A DNA stretch of 64,000 bases from Kineosporia mesophila. GTDB taxonomy: Bacteria; Actinomycetota; Actinomycetes; Actinomycetales; Kineosporiaceae. Below are positions 48,488-56,138 of this stretch, in pieces. The notes below the pieces were generated by a model that saw only the letters and a list, made by a program, of their open reading frames with translations, had not been told where the DNA came from and did not search any database. The DNA is taken from NCBI RefSeq assembly GCF_021129235.1, contig NZ_JAJOMA010000004.1, forward strand, positions 248,001 to 312,000. The letters run 5' to 3'. How positions within the stretch are numbered: the first letter of the stretch is position 1; each line of letters begins with the position of its first letter. Both the position numbers and the translations under genes were made by a program.

Positions 48488-48503
48488 ACTGAAGGGCTTC
48501 AGT
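48488..48503. promoter_or_regulatory. Palindromic operator candidate 1
   Basis: ACTGAAG-GG-CTTCAGT is a perfect 7-2-7 inverted repeat, 60 bases above the regulator start. A related half-perfect site CTTCACTGAAG lies at 48436-48446, immediately before the start. Confidence 0.55.
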
Positions 48504-48716
48504 CGGGGAGAGCCTGAGCGGAATTGAAACCGCGCGTGTCCTGCACTCTTCCTGCTTTGCCGGATACCCCGAACAATAGCGGGCGACAACTGTCGGGACG
48601 ACATTTTCAGTGACACCAATTGATGTCACCATGTGATCGAAAATGACAACGTTGCAAGGGTTCCTGAGCTTCGCAGGTGATGATCAGCAGTCTCGGGCGG
48701 CATGGCTGAATGGCAC

Positions 48717-48726
48717 TGAAATTTCA
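48717..48726. promoter_or_regulatory. Palindromic operator candidate 2
   Basis: TGAAATTTCA is a perfect 10-bp palindrome within CACTGAAATTTCAAG. CTGAA also occurs just before it at 48706-48710. Confidence 0.45.
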
Positions 48727-48800
48727 AGTTTTGGATCGAATCAGTACCTGAAATGGGTTGCCTTGAGGCTTCAGTGTGGTCAGACTGAGGTCAAGTATTT

Positions 48801-48810
48801 TTCAGCTGAA
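48801..48810. promoter_or_regulatory. Palindromic operator candidate 3
   Basis: TTCAGCTGAA is a perfect palindrome with no spacer, flanked by single TTCAG copies at 48770 and 48833. It is 137 bases above the membrane-protein start. Confidence 0.5.
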
Positions 48811-48946
48811 CACCAGTCGCCCCGCCGCTCTCTTCAGCGACGAGGACTGACGGACCGCAGGTCTTTCGAACACCTCTGGACCCCGCGGAATCAGCGGTCG
48901 CCCTGCGACCCGCACCTTGCTCGGCCGCACGAGGGAGGGGAACCCG

Positions 48947-49228
48947 GTGACCGGCTACAACGCGGGCAGCGCACCATCTCTGAACACACTGATCGCCTCG
49001 GGGGACAGCGACGGAGGGCAGGGCGTGGTCGTGCTCGTCGTCCTCCTGATCTGCGCGGTGGTGCTGGTGATGGTGAGCATCATCAGCAAGTTCCAGCAGC
49101 CGTTCGTGATCGTCCTGCAGAACCCGTTCAAGCTCCTGATGAAGACCGTCATGGTGGGAGTGACGCTGACCGTGGTCGGGGTCGCCGTCATCTCCATCAT
49201 CCTCGCGGCCGCCGGCACGCCGAGCTGA
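48947..49228 (+). CDS. Small two-helix membrane protein, unknown
   Basis: The product is 93 residues starting at GTG 48947, with GGAGGGG six bases before it. After a short Ser/Gly/Asp N-terminus there are two membrane helices: VVVLVVLLICAVVLVMVSII (about 27-46) and KTVMVGVTLTVVGVAVISII (about 65-84). The link KFQQPFVIVLQNPFKLLM is amphipathic. I know no family. It is transcribed away from the HTH regulator across the palindrome-rich spacer, so it may be a co-regulated partner of the glycosyltransferases. Confidence 0.7.
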   Translation: MTGYNAGSAPSLNTLIASGDSDGGQGVVVLVVLLICAVVLVMVSIISKFQQPFVIVLQNPFKLLMKTVMVGVTLTVVGVAVISIILAAAGTPS

Positions 49229-49286
49229 TGCTCGCGACCGGCACGCATACCGCACCACCAGGCGAAACTGCCTGACACCACAAGCT

Positions 49287-49333
49287 TCCGGTTCGGTCAG
49301 GACCTGCCCCCCGTCGGGCCCCACCGAACCGGA
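49287..49333 (+). terminator. Terminator of the small membrane gene
   Basis: TCCGGTTCGGT and ACCGAACCGGA form an 11-bp stem with a 25-base loop, 58 bases below the stop. No strong U tract follows. Confidence 0.6.
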
Positions 49334-49359
49334 GCCGCGCACCGAGAGGCGCGGCGCCT

Positions 49360-49398
49360 GGTCTGTTGTTCCGCTTGAGGGAGCAGGAACAACAGACC
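49360..49398. terminator. Hairpin between convergent genes
   Basis: GGTCTGTTGTTCC and GGAACAACAGACC form a perfect 13-bp stem with a 13-base loop. It is the middle of three hairpins between the small membrane gene and add and could act in both directions. Confidence 0.6.
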
Positions 49399-49409
49399 GG
49401 GCTCATCCA

Positions 49410-49445
49410 GGGCGTGGCTCCGGGTTCGCCGCCGGAGCCACGCCC
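49410..49445 (-). terminator. Terminator of add
   Basis: GGGCGTGGCTCCGG and CCGGAGCCACGCCC form a perfect 14-bp stem around GTTCGCCG. It touches the add stop codon. Symmetry suggests bidirectional action. Confidence 0.75.
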
Positions 49446-50474
49446 TCATGATGTGGTGTCGCTCCCCCAGGCCTCGACCTCGGCCAGGAGCTGCTTCTTC
49501 ACGTCGTCGGGCGCCCGCGAGGCCTCGATCGACGACGACGCCAGGTACCGCAGCCCCTCGTCGGACAGGCCGTGCACGTCACGGGCCGCCTCGTACTGGG
49601 CCGCCAGCCGCGGACCGAACAACAGCGGGTCGTCCGCCCCCAGCGCCACCCGGGCACCGGCGTCCACCAATTTCTGCAACGGCACCTCGCCCAGCGTCGG
49701 GTACACCCCGAGTGCCACGTTGGAGGCGGGGCAGACCTCAAGAGCCACACCGGCGTCGATCACCCGGCCCAGCACCTCCGGGCTCTCGGCCGCGCGCACG
49801 CCGTGCCCGAGGCGGTCGGGGTGCAGGGTGTCGAGCGTCTGCGTGACGTGATCGGGCCCCCTCAGCTCACCGCTGTGCGGCACGCTGGCCAGCCCGGCGT
49901 TGCGGGCGATCCGGAAGGCGCCGGCGAACTCCTCGGTGTCGCCGCGGCGCTCGTCGTTGCTCAGGCCGAAACCCACCACCGTGCCGGGACCCTCACCGGC
50001 GTACCGGGCCGCCAGCCGGGCCAGGATGCGTGCGTCCAGCGGATGACGCATGCGGCTGGCCGCCACGATGATCGCGACCTGGCAGCCGGTGGTCTCCGAG
50101 GCCTCCCGCGCGGCGTCGAGCACGATCTCCAGCGCCGGGGTCAGGCCACCCACGTGCGGGGCGTACGACGTGGGGTCGACCTGCATCTCCAGCCAGCGCG
50201 ACCCCTCGGCGGCGTCGTCCTCCGCGGCCTCCCGCACCAGGCGGCGCATGTCGTCCTCGTCCCGCACGCAGGCGCGGGCCGAGTCGTAGAGGCGCTGGAA
50301 CCGGAACCAGCCCCGCTCATCGGGGGTAAGGCGCAGCAGGTGATGCTCACGCAGGCTCTCCGGCAGCCGGATCCGGTGCTTCGCCGCCATCTCCTGCAGG
50401 GTCGCCGGTCTCATCGAGCCGGTGAAGTGCAGGTGCAGATGGGCCTTGGGAAGAGTGTTGACCGGGCGCTCCAT
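49446..50474 (-). CDS. add: Adenosine deaminase
   Basis: The enzyme (342 residues) converts adenosine to inosine with a zinc ion in a TIM barrel. PKAHLHLHFTGSMRP holds the first two His ligands, VPHSGEL and HPDRLGHGVRA contribute the third His and catalytic residues, and ALGADDPLLFG supplies the Asp ligand. The HLHFTG variant of the usual HLHLDG is one I remember from actinobacterial members. It is a single gene between the accessory block and murB. Confidence 0.9.
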   Translation of the reverse strand: MERPVNTLPKAHLHLHFTGSMRPATLQEMAAKHRIRLPESLREHHLLRLTPDERGWFRFQRLYDSARACVRDEDDMRRLVREAAEDDAAEGSRWLEMQVDPTSYAPHVGGLTPALEIVLDAAREASETTGCQVAIIVAASRMRHPLDARILARLAARYAGEGPGTVVGFGLSNDERRGDTEEFAGAFRIARNAGLASVPHSGELRGPDHVTQTLDTLHPDRLGHGVRAAESPEVLGRVIDAGVALEVCPASNVALGVYPTLGEVPLQKLVDAGARVALGADDPLLFGPRLAAQYEAARDVHGLSDEGLRYLASSSIEASRAPDDVKKQLLAEVEAWGSDTTS

Positions 50475-50535
50475 GAACAGAGTTTGCCAGCTCCCGGTCA
50501 GTGCTCCGTCACGCAGCCGTCCCGGCTGTCGTTCC

Positions 50536-51585
50536 CTAGAGCTCGCAGCCGATCAGTTCGGGCTCGGGAACCAGGCGAACTCCGTAGGTCTTCTCCACCC
50601 CGTCGCGCACCTGCCGGGCCACGTCGAGCACGTCGGCGGCGACCGCCGGACCCCGGTTGGTCAGGGCCAGGGTGTGCTTGGTGGAGAGGCTCGCCGGGCC
50701 GGGAAGCCCGAAACCCTTGGAGAAGCCCGCATGGTCGATCAGCCAGGCGGCCGAGGTCTTCACCCGTCCGTCGGCGGCGGGGTAGCGCGGCGCGTCGGCG
50801 GGCAGCGCGTCGGCCTGCTCGACCGGCAGCACCGGGTTGGTGAAGAACGACCCGGCACTCCAGGTGTCGTGGTCGGGCGCGTCGAGCACCATGCCCTTGG
50901 CCGCCCGTAGTTCGAGGACGTTGTCCCGCACCTGTGTGAGGGGGACCCGGTCGCCGATCTCCACGCCGAGCGAACGGGCCAGCTCGGCGTACTTCACCGG
51001 CTCGCTGAAGTCCGCGACGACGAACTGGAACGACACCTGGAGCACCACGTAGCGCGGCCCGCCCAGGAACCGCTCCCGCTTGAACAGCGAGTCTCGGTAA
51101 CCGAAGCGGCAGTCGGCCGCGGCCAGCGTGCGGATCTTCTGCTCGGCCCGGTCCCAGGTGCGCACGCTCGCGACGGTGCCGGACACCTCCTGGCCGTAGG
51201 CGCCCACGTTCTGCACCGGTGTCGCACCGGTCGAGCCGGGGATGCCGGACAGCGCCTCGACGCCGATCCAGCCCTCGGCCACGGCCCGGGCCACCACTCC
51301 GTCCCACGGTTCACCGGCCTCGACCGTGATCTCCGCGCCACCGCAGTAGTCGACGTTGTGCACGGTGATCCCGCGCGAGGCGACCTGGATCACCGTGCCC
51401 TCGAACCCGGCGTCGCCGATCACCAGGTTGGACCCGCCGCCGATCAGCAGCAGCGGTTCCCCGGCGGCGTCGGCCTCGCGCACGGCCGCCAGGATGTCGT
51501 CGGCCGAGGTGGCGATCACGTGCCGGCGGGCCGGGCCGCCCACCCGGAGGGTCGTCAGTTCAGCCAGCCTGGTCACGGCGGTCAC
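50536..51585 (-). CDS. murB: UDP-N-acetylmuramate dehydrogenase MurB
   Basis: MurB reduces enolpyruvyl-UDP-GlcNAc to UDP-MurNAc with FAD and NADPH. LTTLRVGGPARR opens the FAD domain, IGGGSNLVIGDAGF and GIPGSTGATPVQNVGAYGQE bind FAD, and AGSFFTNPV carries the proton-donating Ser. I use GTG 51585, overlapping the upstream dehydratase stop as GTGA; the 70-codon open extension lies inside that gene. The product has 349 residues. Confidence 0.94.
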   Translation of the reverse strand: MTAVTRLAELTTLRVGGPARRHVIATSADDILAAVREADAAGEPLLLIGGGSNLVIGDAGFEGTVIQVASRGITVHNVDYCGGAEITVEAGEPWDGVVARAVAEGWIGVEALSGIPGSTGATPVQNVGAYGQEVSGTVASVRTWDRAEQKIRTLAAADCRFGYRDSLFKRERFLGGPRYVVLQVSFQFVVADFSEPVKYAELARSLGVEIGDRVPLTQVRDNVLELRAAKGMVLDAPDHDTWSAGSFFTNPVLPVEQADALPADAPRYPAADGRVKTSAAWLIDHAGFSKGFGLPGPASLSTKHTLALTNRGPAVAADVLDVARQVRDGVEKTYGVRLVPEPELIGCEL

Positions 51586-52007
51586 GGCAGCCGGACCACG
51601 GCGATCGCCTTGCCCAGGACCTTCTGGCCGCCGTGCAGCGCGGTCAGGGTGAGGGTGACGGTGCGAGCCGCCTCGTCGGTCTTGGTGATCTTCCCGCTGT
51701 AGGTGATCGTGGCGCCGGCCTCGTCGTCCGGCACCGGCACCAGGTTGGTGAACCGCGTGCCGTACTCCACGACCGCGCCCGCGTCGCCGGCCCACTCGCT
51801 GACGTACTGACCGCCGAGCGCCATCGTGTACATGCCGTGGGCGATCACGCCGGGCAGGCCGACGGAGGTGGCCACCCGCTCGTTCCAGTGGATGACGTTG
51901 AAGTCACCGCTGGCCCCCGCGTAGCGGATCAGGTCGGCCCGGGTGACGGTGACGTCGGCCGGGGGCAACTCCTCGCCGACCGAGATGTCGTCGAACTTCA
52001 CGCTCAT
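51582..52007 (-). CDS. MaoC-like dehydratase, HadB-type subunit
   Basis: This 141-residue hot-dog protein carries the hydratase motif: YAGASGDFNVIHWNE supplies the catalytic Asp and His, and GLPGVIAHGMYTMALG the following helix. In mycobacteria HadB pairs with HadA to dehydrate 3-hydroxyacyl-ACP in long-chain fatty acid synthesis. The partner here is the gene directly upstream, overlapping by four bases. Its role in this organism is inferred from that pairing. Confidence 0.85.
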   Translation of the reverse strand: MSVKFDDISVGEELPPADVTVTRADLIRYAGASGDFNVIHWNERVATSVGLPGVIAHGMYTMALGGQYVSEWAGDAGAVVEYGTRFTNLVPVPDDEAGATITYSGKITKTDEAARTVTLTLTALHGGQKVLGKAIAVVRLP

Positions 52008-52453
52008 GCCTCCTCCGCCCGGATCAGCACCATCGAGACCGCCGTGGTGACGGGTTCGCCTGCGGCGTCGGTGATCTCGACCCGGGTGATCACCCGGCCG
52101 TTGCCGGCCATCAGGCGGGCGTCGTCGACGTGGGCGACCGAGGTGAGACGGTCACCGGCGACGATCGGGCGGTGATGGGTGAAGCGCTGCTCACCGTGCA
52201 CCAGGCGCGAGTAGTCGATGCCGGCGTCCGGGTCGGTCATCACCAGACCCTCGCAGCGCTGCGCGATCACGATCGCGAAGGTGGGCGGTGCCACCACGTC
52301 GGGGTAACCGAGCGCACGGGCGGCCTCGGGATCGGTGTGCACCGGGTCGGTGGACCGGATCGCCTGGGCGAACTCGCGGATCTTCTCGCGGCCCACCTCG
52401 TAGACCGGCGCATCGGTGTAGATCTTCCCGACGATCTCTGGGTTGACGCCCAC
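52004..52453 (-). CDS. MaoC N-terminal-domain dehydratase, HadA-type subunit
   Basis: This 149-residue hot-dog protein begins VGVNPEIVGKIYTDAPVYEV and has the UPF0336/HadA pattern DPVHTDPEAARALGYPDVVA with PPTFA. HadA subunits lack the catalytic pair and bind the acyl chain. I choose GTG 52453, with AAGGAG eight bases before; an ATG-like start ten codons earlier overlaps that signal. It sits below rpmG, as hadA does in mycobacteria. Confidence 0.85.
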   Translation of the reverse strand: MGVNPEIVGKIYTDAPVYEVGREKIREFAQAIRSTDPVHTDPEAARALGYPDVVAPPTFAIVIAQRCEGLVMTDPDAGIDYSRLVHGEQRFTHHRPIVAGDRLTSVAHVDDARLMAGNGRVITRVEITDAAGEPVTTAVSMVLIRAEEA

Positions 52454-52495
52454 GAGTCCCACTCCTTGGTTCTGACTCAACACGCAAACACGACG

Positions 52496-52524
52496 AAGGG
52501 CCGCCCCGATAACGGGACGGCCTT
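52496..52524 (-). terminator. Hairpin downstream of rpmG
   Basis: AAGGGCCGCCCCG and CGGGACGGCCTT pair with one bulge around ATAA, 14 bases below the rpmG stop. It lies 43 bases above the dehydratase start and may be an attenuator. Confidence 0.55.
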
Positions 52525-52537
52525 CCGACGGAACAAC

Positions 52538-52708
52538 CTAGCGGGTCTCGCGGTGCGCCGTGTGGCTGGTGCAGCGCGGGCAGAACTTCTTCAGTTCCAT
52601 CCGGTCCGGGTTGTTACGCCGGTTCTTCTTGGTGATGTAGTTGCGCTCCTTGCACTCGACGCACGCCATGGTGATCTTGGGACGGACGTCGGCGGACTTG
52701 CTGGCCAC
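52538..52708 (-). CDS. rpmG: 50S ribosomal protein L33, zinc-binding form
   Basis: The gene encodes 56 residues from GTG 52708 to [23 protein letters not shown], then [20 protein letters not shown] and [18 protein letters not shown] and CPRC form the zinc ribbon of the C+ paralogue. AAGAGG precedes the start at seven bases. It lies directly below tRNA-Met, and the rpmG-hadA-hadB order matches mycobacteria. Confidence 0.93.
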   Translation of the reverse strand: MASKSADVRPKITMACVECKERNYITKKNRRNNPDRMELKKFCPRCTSHTAHRETR

Positions 52709-52777
52709 GGCTGTGCCTCTTTCAGATGGAGTCGCTGTCGATGAGGATCGATCTGCGCGGTATGGATAACTTCAGAG

Positions 52778-52850
52778 TAGCGAGGACGGGACTTGAACCC
52801 GTGACACAACGATTATGAGTCGTTTGCTCTACCAACTGAGCTACCCCGCC
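52778..52850 (-). tRNA. tRNA-Met, elongator (anticodon CAT)
   Basis: The 73-base cloverleaf has acceptor GGCGGGG/CCTCGCT (with G-T pairs) and A discriminator, D arm GCTCAGTTGGTAGAGC, anticodon stem AACGA/TCGTT with loop CTCATAA, and T arm around GGGTTCAAGTCCC. A-U rather than GGG/CCC pairs in the anticodon stem argue for elongator Met. Confidence 0.92.
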
Positions 52851-52883
52851 AGGAGCGGCCTCGCTCTGAACAAGACCAACCAG

Positions 52884-52956
52884 AGCCCCGATAGGGAATC
52901 GAACCCTAGACCTTCTCCTTACCATGGAGACGCTCTACCGACTGAGCTATCGGGGC
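52884..52956 (-). tRNA. tRNA-Thr (anticodon GGT)
   Basis: The cloverleaf has acceptor GCCCCGA/TCGGGGC and T discriminator, D arm GCTCAGTCGGTAGAGC, anticodon stem TCTCC/GGAGA with loop ATGGTAA, and T arm AGGGTTCGATTCCCT. It lies 33 bases before tRNA-Met and the two are probably cotranscribed. Confidence 0.94.
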
Positions 52957-53070
52957 CTGCCTTCCGGGCGGTGTCTTTCTCCCCGGCGGGCTTCGCCAAC
53001 AGTACAGGATCCGGGGCCCGAGACAGAAATCGGCGCCCGCGCGCCCCGCCCGGACTGCCGTCTTCGCAGC

Positions 53071-53730
53071 TCAGGCCGGTACCGGCGGCCCGTCCGGGTC
53101 GGGGAAGACCAGAGTCCCGGGTACCGCGAATCCGCGAAAGACCATGCGCAGCAGTTGCCGGTAGCCGACCTCGGCATCGCCCGAATTCCGCCGCCCGGCC
53201 AGCTCCAGCGCGACCGCGCCGTGCACCGCGCTCCAGACCTGCTGGGCGATCAGCTCCGGGTCACCCGCGGTGAAGTACCCGGCCGCGATCAGCCCGGCCA
53301 CGCGGTCGACGAGCACGGCGAACGATCCGTCGAGGCAGGCCGCCAGTTCGGGCGAGAGATCTTCACCCCCGAGCCGGTCGCCGAACATCAGGGCGTAGTG
53401 CGACCGGTGCGAGAGCGCGTACTCCCGGTACCGCACCCCGGCCAGCCACATCCGGGTGATCGCGTCGGTCTCCCCGGGGGCCGCGATCGCCTCGGTCAGC
53501 CCCGTGAACCCTCGCATCAGCAGCGCCCCGACCAGACCGTCCTTGCTGCCGAACCGGTTGTAGACGCCCATCGGTGCCACGCCGGCCTCGGTCGCCACCG
53601 CCCGCACGGTCACGCCGCCCGGCCCCTCACGCACCAGGACCGCCTCGGCGGCATCCGTCAGCGCCGCCTCCAGATCCCGGCTGGAAGTGCGCGCTCTTCT
53701 GCCCTGACCAGCAGCTTTACGTTCGCTCAA
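53071..53730 (-). CDS. TetR-family repressor of the adjacent MFS pump
   Basis: The protein (219 residues) has an N-terminal TetR HTH (GGVTVRAVATEAGVAPMGVY then NRFGSKDGLVGALL) and a C-terminal helical ligand domain of the WHG/TetR_C type. I choose TTG 53730 (then Ser-Glu-Arg-Lys), with GGAGGA five bases ahead; an upstream ATG at 53763 has its signal too close. It diverges from the MFS gene, with palindromes in the gap, so it very probably controls the pump. Confidence 0.88.
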   Translation of the reverse strand: MSERKAAGQGRRARTSSRDLEAALTDAAEAVLVREGPGGVTVRAVATEAGVAPMGVYNRFGSKDGLVGALLMRGFTGLTEAIAAPGETDAITRMWLAGVRYREYALSHRSHYALMFGDRLGGEDLSPELAACLDGSFAVLVDRVAGLIAAGYFTAGDPELIAQQVWSAVHGAVALELAGRRNSGDAEVGYRQLLRMVFRGFAVPGTLVFPDPDGPPVPA

Positions 53731-53806
53731 CGTCGTCCTCCGCTCTGCTCCGACCGCGCCCATCCTCCCCCACGCAACCGGACGGGTTGACGAACGGGGG
53801 AACTTA

Positions 53807-53844
53807 TTAGAACGTTGTGCCATAACTATAGGACATTGTTCTAA
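53807..53844. promoter_or_regulatory. TetR operator region for the MFS pump
   Basis: TAGGACATTGTTCTA (53829-53843) is an imperfect 15-bp palindrome with one mismatched pair. TTAGAAC at 53807-53813 and GTTCTAA at 53838-53844 also face each other. It lies just above the pump's AAGGAG. Confidence 0.55.
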
Positions 53845-53854
53845 GGAGTTGGCC

Positions 53855-55408
53855 GTGCCCGAGGAAGCCCCGATCCCCCACCGCTGGTGGATGCTCGCCG
53901 TGCTGTGCCTGAGCGTGTTGCTGGTCACGGTCGACAACACCATCGTCAACGTCGCCCTCCCCACCCTGAGCCGGGACCTCTCGGCCTCGACCAGCGGACT
54001 GCAGTGGATCGTCGACGCATACACGCTGGTCTTCGCCAGCCTCCTGCTGCTGACCGGCCACCTCGGCGACCGCTTCGGCCGGCTGCGCACCCTGCAGGTG
54101 GGCCTGGTGCTCTTCGGGCTGACCTCGTTCGCCGCCTCGCTGGCCACCGGCACCGAGCAGCTGATCGCCGGGCGCGCCGCGATGGGCGTGGCCGCGGCGC
54201 TGATCTACCCCGCGACCCTGGGCCTGCTCACCAACATCTTCACCGACGCCCGGGAGCGGGCCACGGCCATCGGCATCTGGGCCGGCATCTCCGGCCTGGC
54301 GGTGGCGATCGGGCCGGTCAGCGGGGGTGTGCTGCTGGAGCACTTCGACTGGAGCGCGGTGTTCCTGGTGAACCCGCCGATCGTGGTGATCGCCCTGGTC
54401 GCCGGCCGGCTCCTGCTGCGCGAGTCCCAGGACCCGCACACCGCAGGCTTCGACCTACTCGGCGCCCTGGGCTCGGTCGCCTTCACCGCCACGCTGGTGT
54501 GGACCCTGATCGAAGCCCCGAACCAGGGCTGGACCTCACCGGCCACGATCACCGGGTTCGTCGTCACCGCCGTGCTTCTCGTGGCGTTCGTCACCTGGGA
54601 GGCCCGGCACCCGCAGCCGCTGCTCGACGTGGCCCTGTTCCGGAACCCGCGTTTCAGCGCCGCCAGCGGGGCGATCACCGCGGCGTTCTTCGCGCTCTTC
54701 GGCTTCATCTTCCTGATCACCCAGTACTTCCAGGCCGTACAGGGCTGGAGCGCGCTCCGCTCGGGCCTGGCCACCCTGCCGTTCGCCCTGGTCACCGGGG
54801 CCCTGTCGCCGGTCGCGATCCTGTTGATGAAGCGCCTGGGCACCACCGTGGTGGTGGCCGGCGGCCTGGCGCTGATGTCGGCCGGCTTCTTCCTGGCCTC
54901 CACGGTGACCCTGGAATCGCACTACTGGGGCTCGATCATCGCCGCGATGGCGCTGATGGCCGGCGGCCTGGCGATGAGCACCGGCCCGGCCACCGACGCC
55001 ATCCTCGGGGCCCTGCCGCGGGAGAAGGCCGGCGTGGGCTCGGCCGTCAACGACACCACCCGCGAGGTCGGCGGCACCCTCGGCGTGGCCGTGCTGGGTT
55101 CGGTGATGAGCTCGTTCTACGGCAGCCACGTGCACGACACCCTGCTCGGCCTGGGCGTCGGCGGTGAGGCCGCGGACAGCGCCCGGGAGTCGGTGATGGC
55201 CGGTCTCGGGGTGGTCTCCGGGCTGCCCGCGTCGGTGGCCGGGCCGGCCACCACCGCCGTACGGCAGTCGTTCATCGACGGGCTCCAGGCCGGATCGCTG
55301 ATCGCCTCCGGCGTCGCCGCCCTCGCGGCGGTCGCCGCGGCCCTGCTCCTGCCGGCCCGGCACCGGGACGAGGTGAGCGATCAGGTGACTGAGCTCACCC
55401 CGGTGTGA
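53855..55408 (+). CDS. DHA2-family MFS drug efflux transporter
   Basis: This 517-residue protein has about 14 membrane helices, as in EmrB/QacA proton-driven drug pumps. Visible motifs are LDNTIVNVALP-like VDNTIVNVALPTL, GHLGDRFGRLRTLQVGL (motif A) and GIWAGISGLAVAIGPVSGGVL (motif C). The C-terminal part has GVGSAVNDTTREVGGTLGVA. I use GTG 53855, six bases below AAGGAG; the TTG before it abuts that signal. Substrate is unknown; the divergent TetR suggests inducible export. Confidence 0.92.
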   Translation: MPEEAPIPHRWWMLAVLCLSVLLVTVDNTIVNVALPTLSRDLSASTSGLQWIVDAYTLVFASLLLLTGHLGDRFGRLRTLQVGLVLFGLTSFAASLATGTEQLIAGRAAMGVAAALIYPATLGLLTNIFTDARERATAIGIWAGISGLAVAIGPVSGGVLLEHFDWSAVFLVNPPIVVIALVAGRLLLRESQDPHTAGFDLLGALGSVAFTATLVWTLIEAPNQGWTSPATITGFVVTAVLLVAFVTWEARHPQPLLDVALFRNPRFSAASGAITAAFFALFGFIFLITQYFQAVQGWSALRSGLATLPFALVTGALSPVAILLMKRLGTTVVVAGGLALMSAGFFLASTVTLESHYWGSIIAAMALMAGGLAMSTGPATDAILGALPREKAGVGSAVNDTTREVGGTLGVAVLGSVMSSFYGSHVHDTLLGLGVGGEAADSARESVMAGLGVVSGLPASVAGPATTAVRQSFIDGLQAGSLIASGVAALAAVAAALLLPARHRDEVSDQVTELTPV

Positions 55409-55441
55409 CCCCCGGACGCCGCGCCGGCCGAGATGGACGCG

Positions 55442-55472
55442 AGGACGCCGCCGGTGGTGCCGGCGGCGTCCT
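55442..55472. terminator. Bidirectional terminator between MFS gene and yajQ
   Basis: AGGACGCCGCCGG and CCGGCGGCGTCCT form a perfect 13-bp stem around TGGTG. It lies between the convergent stops at 55408 and 55493 and can serve both. Confidence 0.8.
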
Positions 55473-55492
55473 TCCTCCGGTTCGCGGAAACC

Positions 55493-55987
55493 TCAGCGGT
55501 AGTTCACGAACTGCAGGGCGACGTCCAGGTCCGCGCCCTTGAGCAGCGCGATGACTTCCTGGAGGTCGTCCCGGTTCTTGCTGGAGACGCGCATCTCCTC
55601 GCCGGTGATCTGGGACTTGACGCCCTTCGGGCCCTCGTCCCGGATGATCTTGCCGATCTTCTTGGCGATCTCCTGGCTGAGACCCTCCTTGATCTCGGAC
55701 TCCATCCGGTACTCCTTGCCGGAAGCCTTCGGCTCGCCGGACTCCAGCACCTTGAGCGAGACCCCGCGCTTGATCAGCTTGCTCTGGAACACGTCCAGGA
55801 CCGCGGTCACCCGCTCCTCGCTGTTCGCCTTGATGACGACCGTCGTCTCACCGCTCCACTCGATCGAAGCGCCGACGCCCTTGAAGTCGTACCGCTGGGC
55901 GATCTCCTTCTCCGCCTGGTTGAGCGCGTTGTCGACCTCCTGCCGGTCGACCTTGCTGACCACATCGAACGACGAATCGCTGGCCAA
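55493..55987 (-). CDS. YajQ-family nucleotide-binding protein
   Basis: This 164-residue protein has the YajQ/UPF0234 pattern: [20 protein letters not shown] at the start, IAQRYDFKG, and the C-terminal [20 protein letters not shown]. Family members bind RNA or cyclic di-GMP in other bacteria. I use TTG 55987, six bases below AAGGAG; an ATG 30 codons earlier has no family similarity. It is a single gene. Confidence 0.9.
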   Translation of the reverse strand: MASDSSFDVVSKVDRQEVDNALNQAEKEIAQRYDFKGVGASIEWSGETTVVIKANSEERVTAVLDVFQSKLIKRGVSLKVLESGEPKASGKEYRMESEIKEGLSQEIAKKIGKIIRDEGPKGVKSQITGEEMRVSSKNRDDLQEVIALLKGADLDVALQFVNYR

Positions 55988-56138
55988 GAGAAGCTCCTTG
56001 ATGCTTGCTAGTGGGTTGTTCACAGAGGATCGCACCGGGTGCGCGCCGGCCCCGGAGGGAACGGATGCGCGAAACACCCGCGATCCTTGCTATCCTCGCA
56101 TCCGCCGGACGGGCTTACGGGCCCGCACGGTGGAGCAC

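Larger units (their letters stand above)
48429..48946 (+). other. 518-base divergent spacer rich in TTCAG/CTGAA
   Basis: This stretch between the HTH regulator and the small membrane protein is visibly less GC-rich than its surroundings. It has eleven TTCAG/CTGAA pentamers between 48441 and 48837, including three perfect palindromic sites listed separately. I find no convincing coding sequence; a plus-strand frame from 48643 overlaps the repeats and has unusual composition. Confidence 0.6.

Noticed and set aside
48643-49275. Plus-strand frame beginning MTTLQGFLSF in the regulator spacer
   Set aside because: It covers the TTCAG/CTGAA repeats, then becomes a shadow of the small membrane gene, and has no ribosome-binding site.
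53071-54153. Longer 360-residue TetR protein
   Set aside because: The extra N-terminus runs antisense over the start of the MFS gene; TTG 53730 has a proper signal.
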